Part shown: one piece after another, positions 6,171-11,622 of the stretch
Layout of the letters: every line of letters begins with the position of its first letter
How positions within the stretch are numbered: position 1 is the first letter of the stretch
DNA from: Pseudomonadota bacterium
Lineage (GTDB): Bacteria; Pseudomonadota; Gammaproteobacteria; Xanthomonadales; Rhodanobacteraceae
Length of the DNA: 11,622 bases
Direction of reading: 5' to 3'
Assembly (NCBI GenBank): GCA_025351555.1
Contig: JANXVS010000586.1
Location: 1 to 11,622, forward strand
Notes under the pieces: model-generated
What the model was told of the DNA's origin: nothing
What the model saw: only the letters and a program-made list of their open reading frames with translations
Database searches by the model: none
Translations under genes and position numbers: made by a program

Positions 6171-8630
6171 CTACTGCCCGGTTGGCACCGACAACTGGGT
6201 AATCGCATCGCGGGTGCGGTTGAATCCGCCACCGCCGGGATAATTGGCCGTGATGCTGGCCGTGCCGGTAGGCTTGGTGCCGGATGTCGCCGCGCTCAGG
6301 TTTAGTGTGATCGAGCCAATGGGAGGTCCGCCAGTCACGCCTTGTGGTGGTGTTGGGCAGGTGCGGCAGTAGCCGTCGTTCACTTGCAGCAGGGACAGGG
6401 TCGCCGCACCGTTTTGGAGCGTGCCTGAGGCAGTGGCCCAGGTCGGTTGCCCATTCGGGCCGGGGTAGTACACGTACACGACGACCGTTGGGGCACCGCC
6501 GCTGGGGTTCTTCACATCCAGCAGCTCGAAGCCCCAGCCGCCATCGTGGGGCGCGTACCAATGGCCGTTGAAATCCGGAGTGGCGTGGTCCGCAAGCGAC
6601 ACGATCGGCTGCACGCACCATTGCGCCGGATCGCTGCCGATGCTCCAGCTCATCACGCCGAGCAGCGGAAAACTGCCATCGGCGTTGCGCCGATCCGTGT
6701 TGCGGCATGCCGGCGAATTCGCCGCCTGGTTGAAGTCGACAATCACGCTGCACGGCGGAATATGGTTTATCGGGTCGCCGTTACAGATGCTATCGGCATT
6801 AAAATGGATGCTACCCAAGCCGCTATTGTCGTAGATCAGACGATAAAGCGTCTCACCGCCAGACTGCAGACCGGCCAGAAAAACGCCGTCCACCAAGCTG
6901 CCTTGGGCCTGGTACCACTCCGGCGTGCCGTCGCTGGCGTAAGTATAAAAAGTTAAAAGGTATACATCGTGTCCGAACTGCGGATCGCGGGCGACGATCT
7001 GGAAATCGAAGCCGTGGCCGCTGTGCGTGCTGTCGAACCAGTTGCTCGGGATGGTCTGGCCATACACTGGCATCGGGACTGTCGCATTCGACCATCCCAG
7101 CGGCGCCAGCATCGGCACGGCCAGGCCCATATTGCGCAGATTGAAGTTGGAATAGAACGCATTCATCATGTCGCCCGGCTGGATCGTGTGCGACAGCGTT
7201 GATGATGGCACGGTGGTGCAGGTGGTGGTTGCGGACTCAAGGCAGGGCGCGTAAAGGCTTGGGAAATTATCCGGTGCCGGCCTGCCCGCGTTGTTGTTGA
7301 TGCCGCTGGCGTTGACCGCCACCGGATCGGACCAGCGCAAGCCGGTCTGGTCGCCCGGAATATAATGGCCCGCGTCAGTAATGATGGGCCCGGACGTCAC
7401 CGCCGTGGCGCGTGCGGCATCATTGGCGCCATTGACTTCGTAACCCATGAAGGGCGTGTACACCGTGTCGGCGTTGTTCACGATGGCGATGGAATCATCG
7501 TAGATGTCATCATACGGGCCCAGGCTCAGCCCCTGATAGGCGATCGCGTATTGACCGTTAGTCACGCTCAGGCCGGCCTTGGCGCCGATCGGGCCTTGCG
7601 TCGCATCCAGATTCACCAGGCCGAAGAAGCCCAGGCCGTGCGTCATTTCGTGCATGGCGATGGTGACGAAGTCCAGCGAGTGACTGGGGTCCGGATTCAG
7701 GCCCAGATAGAACTTCTCGCCGCCGATCACATCAGCATTGCCGATGTCCGCGTTGAACGTGGCTTCGATTTCCTCGTTGTTGACACCCGAGCAGTCGCCG
7801 CCGCCCAAGCCGCACTGACTGGTGCCGGCCAAGCGCACCGCGGAGGTGCCGGAGTACCAAGTATACTTTTTTGGTAATGCCGCGATCGGGAATTGCGGAT
7901 CGTCGAACAGATACGACAGTGGCGCCGCGTGCGCGAGAATGGCCGAATTGGCATCGCCGCCCAGATGTGCGCCGCAGGCATGCACCGTGATCGAATTTGG
8001 AATCTGCAATTGCTGGACGAGTTCGCTTGCAGCGTGGCTCAGGGCATTCTTGCGCTGCTGACCCAATGTTGTAGCGGTATTGCCACCGACCGGCGTTGCG
8101 GCCGTGATATCGGTCCAGAAAGTGTCATCGCAGTCAGTGCCCGGATTGCCGAAATCAAGGTTGATTTGGCCGATTGGATCGCTGGTCGAGATCGTCGCTG
8201 TCAGCGTGCCGGTGGCGATGATCTGGGACGAATTGAGGACGTCTATATACCAGCGTCCAGCATGCAGGGGAGTGCGGCTGGATGGCAGCACGAGAATGGA
8301 TTCAGTCGAGGAACCGCTGACCGAATGATAATGGGCATAGCGGTTTACCAGATCTTCGCTGACACCCTGTCCGGGAAATGGTGAGTCCGATCGCAGGAAC
8401 AGGTCCAGATCGCCACCGTTGCCGGCGACGTTCACAGTCAGCTGTCTGGCGGAATCGTCAACGTCGATGTAAGCGTTGGATACCAATTGCGACGCCTGGA
8501 GTGAGAGCCCGACGGTTACTCCCGATTGCAATTGCAAAGGAGTAGATGTGGCGACGGCGATGCTCGCGGTCAGCATCAAGGTCGATGCAACGAACGCATG
8601 CAACAACAAGTGTGCTTTTGTATACTTCAT
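6171..8630 (-). CDS. Secreted zinc metallopeptidase with PPC-like domain, HExxHGLGF centre and two C-terminal GxWW-type modules
   Basis: An 819-residue exported protein. A signal peptide (about 1-28) is followed by a PPC-like domain (about 38-148: DGDLDLFLRSD-like segment GGDLDLFL and HAGRWYIDVLN). The catalytic region (about 155-510) carries HEMTHGLGFFG (H327, E328, H331), preceded by LDFVTIAMHE, and ends in a conserved LSH...MMNAFY...PLGW segment (H481). This resembles secreted HE(L/I)xHGLGF peptidases of Lysobacterales. The third zinc ligand is not evident: glycine stands where metzincins have His or Asp. Two modules follow, about 527-577 (WFDSTHSGHGFDFQ ... YTYASDGTPEWY) and 687-737 (HWYAPHDGGWGFEL ... 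YYPGPNGQPTWA), then a pair C755-x2-C758. The open frame extends upstream to 8918, but the ATG at 8630 directly precedes the signal peptide, has GGAG 11 bases upstream and overlaps the previous stop as ATGA. The substrate is unknown. Confidence 0.82.
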   Translation of the reverse strand: MKYTKAHLLLHAFVASTLMLTASIAVATSTPLQLQSGVTVGLSLQASQLVSNAYIDVDDSARQLTVNVAGNGGDLDLFLRSDSPFPGQGVSEDLVNRYAHYHSVSGSSTESILVLPSSRTPLHAGRWYIDVLNSSQIIATGTLTATISTSDPIGQINLDFGNPGTDCDDTFWTDITAATPVGGNTATTLGQQRKNALSHAASELVQQLQIPNSITVHACGAHLGGDANSAILAHAAPLSYLFDDPQFPIAALPKKYTWYSGTSAVRLAGTSQCGLGGGDCSGVNNEEIEATFNADIGNADVIGGEKFYLGLNPDPSHSLDFVTIAMHEMTHGLGFFGLVNLDATQGPIGAKAGLSVTNGQYAIAYQGLSLGPYDDIYDDSIAIVNNADTVYTPFMGYEVNGANDAARATAVTSGPIITDAGHYIPGDQTGLRWSDPVAVNASGINNNAGRPAPDNFPSLYAPCLESATTTCTTVPSSTLSHTIQPGDMMNAFYSNFNLRNMGLAVPMLAPLGWSNATVPMPVYGQTIPSNWFDSTHSGHGFDFQIVARDPQFGHDVYLLTFYTYASDGTPEWYQAQGSLVDGVFLAGLQSGGETLYRLIYDNSGLGSIHFNADSICNGDPINHIPPCSVIVDFNQAANSPACRNTDRRNADGSFPLLGVMSWSIGSDPAQWCVQPIVSLADHATPDFNGHWYAPHDGGWGFELLDVKNPSGGAPTVVVYVYYPGPNGQPTWATASGTLQNGAATLSLLQVNDGYCRTCPTPPQGVTGGPPIGSITLNLSAATSGTKPTGTASITANYPGGGGFNRTRDAITQLSVPTGQ

Positions 8631-8941
8631 GGCCGTTGCTGCTCCACGGAACGGGAGGCCGCTTGCTGTGGCGCCATCTGCTGCCTGAGTTTGGGATTGG
8701 GTTTGTCTACGCAATGGATGGTCAGACTGCCGTCCGGCCGGCGCGTCACGCTGGTTTCGCTTAACGTGGGCGAGGGCACTCGATGTATGCCTGCCGATTC
8801 CGTCGCGGCGAATGCTGCGGGGGCTTTCAACCCGACGGAAGGCGCCAGTGTTTGCGACGACGGTGATAGCGTCGGTAACGCATCCGCGGCGGAGGCGGTG
8901 GTGGCCAGGCTCAGGCAAAACAGTGCGAGTTTGATCTTCAT
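8627..8941 (-). CDS. Small secreted protein of unknown function, coupled to the metallopeptidase
   Basis: A 104-residue protein with no family I can name. It begins MKIKLALFCLSLATTASAAD, a clear signal peptide cut near residue 19. The mature chain is Pro/Ala/Ser-rich, then has a compact segment ETSVTRRPDGSLTIHCVDKP (62-81) containing its only cysteine (C77), and ends in a Gln/Arg-rich tail. The open frame runs upstream to 9058, but the ATG at 8941 has AGGA eight bases upstream and starts the signal peptide, so it is preferred. Its TGA overlaps the ATG of the metallopeptidase gene as ATGA, so the two are probably translated together and may work together, for example as a chaperone, inhibitor or propeptide-like partner. 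That role is inference only. thiD lies 101 bp upstream on the same strand and could be in the same transcript. Confidence 0.75.
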   Translation of the reverse strand: MKIKLALFCLSLATTASAADALPTLSPSSQTLAPSVGLKAPAAFAATESAGIHRVPSPTLSETSVTRRPDGSLTIHCVDKPNPKLRQQMAPQQAASRSVEQQRP

Positions 8942-9042
8942 CTTGGCATCCTGTTGCGCAAGCAAACTTTGGATTTCCAACAGCTCATCCGTTGCTGCAA
9001 TCTTAAGTGCGGCGATCATAGCAATACCGCGTGAAATACTTG

Positions 9043-9879
9043 TCACGATAGTGCGCATATCGCGCCTTTGCCTGCGCGATAGGCGCCCTTAAGCGCCATT
9101 TGCAGGTAGTGTTCGGCAGCCCGCACGGCGGCCACGGGAGTGCGCCCGCGGGCCAGGCCAGCCGCAATGGCAGCGGACAGCACGCAGCCGGTGCCGTGGG
9201 CCAAGATGGGCATGCGCGCGTGGCGAAAGACGCATGTCCGGTTCGCATCGACCAGGTAGTCGCAAACCGGATCGCCCTCGTGATGGCCGCCCTTGAGCAG
9301 GATCGATTTTGCGCCCAGGCCGAGCAGATCGCGGGCAGCTTCGCGCAGGTCATCCGGCGTGATCAGGCTCCGGCCGAGTAGTGATTCGGCTTCGGGCACG
9401 TTTGGGGTGAGCATGTCGGCCAGTGGAATCAATTCTTCGCGCAACACGGTTAATGCATGTGCCGGAAGCAAGCGCGTGCCGCTGCTCGAAACAAGTACCG
9501 GATCGAGCACGATCGGCACCTTGCAGTATTCGCGCAGGAAGCGTGCCACCGTACTGATCGTCGCCGCCGAGCCGAGCATGCCGATCTTCACCGCGGCAAT
9601 GGGGAAATCCCCGAATACGGCGGACAACTGCTGCTCTACCTGCTTTGCGGGCACTCGGTGAACCGCAACGACTTCGCGCATGTTCTGCGCGGTAACGGCG
9701 GTGATCGCGCTCAAGCCGTGCAGGCCGAAGGCGGCAAAAGTCTTAAGGTCAGCCTGGATGCCGGCGCCGCCACTGGAGTCCGAGCCGGCGATGGTGAGCG
9801 CGCTGATGACCCGCGCATCCGATCGAACGTTGCTATTTCGCAACAAACTGGCTCCGGCTGGCTTCAGTTTCGTGGGCAC
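9043..9879 (-). CDS. thiD: Hydroxymethylpyrimidine/phosphomethylpyrimidine kinase ThiD
   Basis: A ribokinase-fold enzyme of thiamine synthesis that phosphorylates HMP and HMP-P in the cytoplasm. In 278-residue numbering it shows [20 protein letters not shown] (27-46), AVTAQN (61-66), KIGMLG (98-103), [11 protein letters not shown] (124-134), LTPNVPEA (157-164), LLKGGHHEG (194-202) and the catalytic anion hole [16 protein letters not shown] (228-243, C232). The start is uncertain. The longest frame uses GTG at 9879 with only a weak upstream AGG; an in-frame TTG at 9846 has GGAG five bases before it and gives 267 residues, nearer the usual 266. No other thiamine gene is in the window and no TPP riboswitch is visible in the short upstream gap. 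It is divergent from the outer-membrane barrel gene. Confidence 0.94.
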   Translation of the reverse strand: MPTKLKPAGASLLRNSNVRSDARVISALTIAGSDSSGGAGIQADLKTFAAFGLHGLSAITAVTAQNMREVVAVHRVPAKQVEQQLSAVFGDFPIAAVKIGMLGSAATISTVARFLREYCKVPIVLDPVLVSSSGTRLLPAHALTVLREELIPLADMLTPNVPEAESLLGRSLITPDDLREAARDLLGLGAKSILLKGGHHEGDPVCDYLVDANRTCVFRHARMPILAHGTGCVLSAAIAAGLARGRTPVAAVRAAEHYLQMALKGAYRAGKGAICALS

Positions 9880-9937
9880 GGAAGTAAAACCTGTTGAGGA
9901 TTAAAAGGATTCAAATGGCCGCTGTTGTATCTTTCAC

Positions 9938-9966
9938 TTGACGTCGTGTTGCATTTTTGCCAATAT
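9938..9966 (+). promoter_or_regulatory. Possible promoter of the outer-membrane barrel gene
   Basis: TTGACG (9938-9943) matches the -35 consensus in five of six positions and is followed after 17 bp by CAATAT (9961-9966), a weak -10. The site lies 40-70 bases upstream of the chosen start codon at 10006 in the divergent gap with thiD. The open frame that begins at the TTG at 9925 would run through this promoter, which is another reason to start the gene later. Confidence 0.4.
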
Positions 9967-10005
9967 GGGCTCGGAGACAATCACACTCCTAACGCATTAC
10001 GGGCT

Positions 10006-11229
10006 ATGCGTCGGTCAACAGCGAAAGTCAAAAAACTTGCGGGAGCGACAGGGTTGATCCTTTCGCTCCCGCTTTCTTTCGCGGCCGCCGCGACGGGCGA
10101 CGTACGTCCCGGATTGCAAGGGTCTTCCCTGGCTCAGCTTGCCGAGTCAACAAGTATACTCGATGCTTGGCGCGACTATGCGCTGGCCGATCTGAAACCC
10201 GGTTTCTCCTGGGCGGAAGATCATCCCGCCGCATTGGCGCCGCCTTCGCTGTTCGATCGCGGCAATGCGCATTTCGCACCGGCAGCTTCGCATTTCACCG
10301 GCACGGAGATTGATCAGTCGCCGATCCAGGTTGCCTTCGTCAAATCCAAAGTGGCAGACACGCCATTGTTCACCGCAGCCGCTGGCTCAAGTCTGTGGCA
10401 AGACTATACGCCGGGCCTGCAACGTTACGTGGTCGCACCTTCGGTATCCCAGCGTTGGGGCGAACACAGTGCGGTGAGTTTCTCGGCAATCTTTGCTTAT
10501 CAGCGATTCGCAGGGTTCGGCCTGGGTCTGGACAATGTTCCGGTTCAGGACAATACCGGATTCGCTGCCGCGCCACTGTCTACACGTGGCAGCGCTGGTT
10601 CCTATGGCAGCGGTATGCGCGTGGATTTCAACAACGCTTTGACTGATCAACTGAGTTGGCAGGTCGGCTATCAATCGCGCGTGAACATGGATGCGTTCAA
10701 CAACTACCGCGGCGTGTATTCGGAGCCCGGCAGTTTCGATATTCCGGCCAGTGCGAACTTGGGTCTGGGTTATGCATTGACACCACAATTGAAACTCGAT
10801 CTCGGCGTCGAGCGTGTGATGTACAGCCAGATCGCGCCGTTCACCAGCGATGCCTTGCCAACGCGCTTCCTGGTGTTGCTCGGCAGTGAAGTGAGCCCGG
10901 CATTTGAATGGCAGAACCTGAGCGTGTATTCGCTGGGAATGTCGTGGCAGGATCCGGCAACCGGTGTGTGGTCGTTGCACTACAGCACACGCGAGCAGCC
11001 GCTGCCCACATCGCCGCTGTTGCAGAACGCGCTGGAGCCTTATCTGTCATCGCATGATGTGGAATTCACCTTCGCGCGCGGGTTCGGTGCGAATTCGAGC
11101 CTGCGTCTGGCCGCAACCTATGCGCCGACCCAGTTCGTACTCGGCGTGCCGACCAGCAGCTACAGCCTGCGCAACGGCAGCAGCAGCAACCAGATCGAAT
11201 ACGAAGTGCTGTGGATTACGCGCTTTTAA
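10006..11229 (+). CDS. Outer-membrane beta-barrel protein, FadL/OmpP1/TodX-like
   Basis: A 407-residue exported protein ending in phenylalanine (VLWITRF), as barrels inserted by the BAM complex do. The chosen ATG gives a typical signal peptide, MRRSTAKVKKLAGATGLILS onward to about SFAAAA; an earlier in-frame TTG at 9925 would place 27 non-signal-like residues in front. The C-terminal two thirds show alternating amphipathic strands with FadL-like features: GSGMRVDFNNALTDQLSWQV, GYQSRVNMDAFNNYRG, GSFDIPASANLGLGYALTPQ and LDLGVERVMYSQIAPF. The first 130 or so residues are unlike E. coli FadL, so this is a divergent member. The family moves hydrophobic compounds such as long-chain fatty acids across the outer membrane; the substrate here is unknown. 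It is monocistronic, followed by a strong terminator. Family assignment is moderate; barrel nature is more certain. Confidence 0.72.
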   Translation: MRRSTAKVKKLAGATGLILSLPLSFAAAATGDVRPGLQGSSLAQLAESTSILDAWRDYALADLKPGFSWAEDHPAALAPPSLFDRGNAHFAPAASHFTGTEIDQSPIQVAFVKSKVADTPLFTAAAGSSLWQDYTPGLQRYVVAPSVSQRWGEHSAVSFSAIFAYQRFAGFGLGLDNVPVQDNTGFAAAPLSTRGSAGSYGSGMRVDFNNALTDQLSWQVGYQSRVNMDAFNNYRGVYSEPGSFDIPASANLGLGYALTPQLKLDLGVERVMYSQIAPFTSDALPTRFLVLLGSEVSPAFEWQNLSVYSLGMSWQDPATGVWSLHYSTREQPLPTSPLLQNALEPYLSSHDVEFTFARGFGANSSLRLAATYAPTQFVLGVPTSSYSLRNGSSSNQIEYEVLWITRF

Positions 11230-11256
11230 ACGCTTACAGGGCTAAAGCAACAATTC

Positions 11257-11284
11257 ACGGGAGCTTCGCGCTCCCGTTTTTTTT
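11257..11284 (+). terminator. Rho-independent terminator after the outer-membrane barrel gene
   Basis: ACGGGAGC (11257-11264) pairs perfectly with GCTCCCGT (11270-11277) around the loop TTCGC, and a run of eight T ends at 11284. It lies 28 bases after the stop codon. This is the clearest intrinsic terminator in the window. Confidence 0.92.
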
Positions 11285-11382
11285 ATGGCCATGGATGGCC
11301 GGTATGCCGGCAATGCAGGAGCAATTGCCGGCGATGGCCATGGATGGCCGGTATGCCGGCAATGCAGGAGCAATTGCCGGCG
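11285..11382. repeat. 49-bp palindromic unit, two identical tandem copies
   Basis: Copies lie at 11285-11333 and 11334-11382 and are identical. Each contains three inverted repeats: GGCCAT/ATGGCC, GCCGG/CCGGC around TATG, and GCCGGCAAT/ATTGCCGGC around a nine-base loop. The array starts right after the T-tract of the terminator and breaks off after copy two. The pattern resembles dispersed palindromic intergenic repeats (REP/BIME-like) seen in many gammaproteobacteria. A short open frame across it is explained by the repeat and is not called as a gene. Confidence 0.85.
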
Positions 11383-11414
11383 ATTGCGCTTGTCCTGAAC
11401 GCAAGGATCAAGAA

Positions 11415-11432
11415 GCGGCCATCGCTGGCCAC
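11415..11432. terminator. Hairpin downstream of the PhoH-family gene, possible terminator
   Basis: GCGGCCA (11415-11421) pairs with TGGCCAC (11426-11432), seven pairs including one G-T, around the loop TCGC, eight bases beyond the stop of the minus-strand PhoH gene. On the minus strand only TTCTTG follows; on the plus strand ACTTTTCTT follows, so it could act in either direction, but weakly. Confidence 0.4.
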
Positions 11433-11439
11433 ACTTTTC

Positions 11440-11622
11440 TTAAAGCATTTCCGAAGCGTAATCTGCCAGACGCGAGCGTTCGCCGCGGCGCAGAGTGACG
11501 TGTGCAGAATGGCGCCAGCCCTTGAATCGATCGACGGCGGATGTCAGGCCCGATGTCGTCTCGGTCAAGTAGGGTGTATCGATCTGCTCGACATTGCCCA
11601 GGCAAACGATCTTGCTTCCCGG
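11440..11622 (-). CDS. PhoH-family ATPase, C-terminal end (cut by window edge)
   Basis: The last 60 codons, running in from beyond the window. They read PGSKIVCLGNVEQIDTPYLT, then ETTSGLTSAVDRFKGWRHSA and HVTLRRGERSRLADYASEML before TAA. This is the characteristic end of the PhoH2/YlaK type, in which a PIN-like RNase domain precedes a PhoH P-loop ATPase domain; GNVEQID and the TSGL...V..F segment belong to the ATPase core, and RGERSRLADYASE is the typical terminus. Members are thought to act on RNA as a helicase-nuclease. The Walker motifs and the N-terminal half are not visible, so domain architecture is inferred from the tail. It converges on the outer-membrane barrel gene. Confidence 0.88.
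   Translation of the reverse strand, partial: PGSKIVCLGNVEQIDTPYLTETTSGLTSAVDRFKGWRHSAHVTLRRGERSRLADYASEML

Noticed and set aside
6049..6753. Open frame of 234 codons on the minus strand overlapping the 3' ends of two genes
   Set aside because: It runs out of frame through the peptidase C-terminus and antisense to the isocitrate dehydrogenase end; no motifs or ribosome site.
8631..8918. Upstream extension of the metallopeptidase by 96 codons
   Set aside because: The added residues are Arg/Gln-rich and not signal-like, and overlap the small secreted gene out of frame; the ATG at 8630 starts a good signal peptide.
9880..9937. TPP riboswitch upstream of thiD
   Set aside because: The divergent gap is short and shows none of the conserved THI-box sequence.
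9925..10005. TTG start for the outer-membrane barrel protein
   Set aside because: It would put 27 residues before the signal peptide and cover the candidate promoter; the ATG at 10006 is more consistent.
11211..11498. Open frame of 95 codons over the tandem repeats
   Set aside because: It begins inside the barrel gene, crosses the terminator and owes its repeat (MDGRYAGNAGAIAG) to the 49-bp DNA repeat.
1..11622. Idea that phoBR at one end and a PhoH-family gene at the other mark a phosphate island
   Set aside because: The genes between have no phosphate link, and the PhoH type at the end is the PIN-PhoH kind, which is not tied to the Pho regulon. The placement looks like chance.

Overview
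The window is a GC-rich, densely coded chromosomal segment. It most resembles a gammaproteobacterium of the Lysobacterales (Xanthomonadales), possibly near Rhodanobacteraceae. The hints are a PhoR with a two-helix N-terminus, a short NAD-type isocitrate dehydrogenase, and secreted proteins carrying the 'GxWW...SGxGF...YxxxGxPxW' module that I associate with this order. The taxonomic call is from memory of protein families, not from a search.

Layout. Positions 1-1209 (minus): phoB, then the start of phoR (cut by the window edge), the two-component phosphate-starvation system. 1256-2989 (minus): a periplasmic M48 zinc peptidase with a TPR tail, BepA-like. 3189-3808 (plus): a two-gene redox operon, a class I glutaredoxin and an AhpD-like carboxymuconolactone decarboxylase family protein, overlapping by ATGA. 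3821-4942 (minus): an unrecognised secreted protein with one GxWW-type module. 5106-6140 (plus): NAD-dependent isocitrate dehydrogenase, behind a leader with alternative hairpins. 6171-8941 (minus): a 104-aa secreted protein overlapping by ATGA with an 819-aa secreted zinc metallopeptidase (PPC-like domain, HExxHGLGF centre, two C-terminal GxWW-type modules). 9043-9879 (minus): thiD of thiamine synthesis. 10006-11229 (plus): a FadL/OmpP1-like outer-membrane barrel, followed by a clear terminator. 11285-11382: a 49-bp palindromic unit present twice in tandem. 11440-11622 (minus): the C-terminus of a PhoH-family ATPase (window edge).

Most genes are housekeeping. The more unusual parts are the secreted small-protein/metallopeptidase pair, the same C-terminal module found three times in two proteins on either side of the isocitrate dehydrogenase gene, and the leader of that gene, where four complementary AGTCC/GGACT blocks can form mutually exclusive stems. 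No RNA genes, CRISPR arrays, transposase genes or prophage genes were seen, and no gene-free stretch exceeds about 210 bp.
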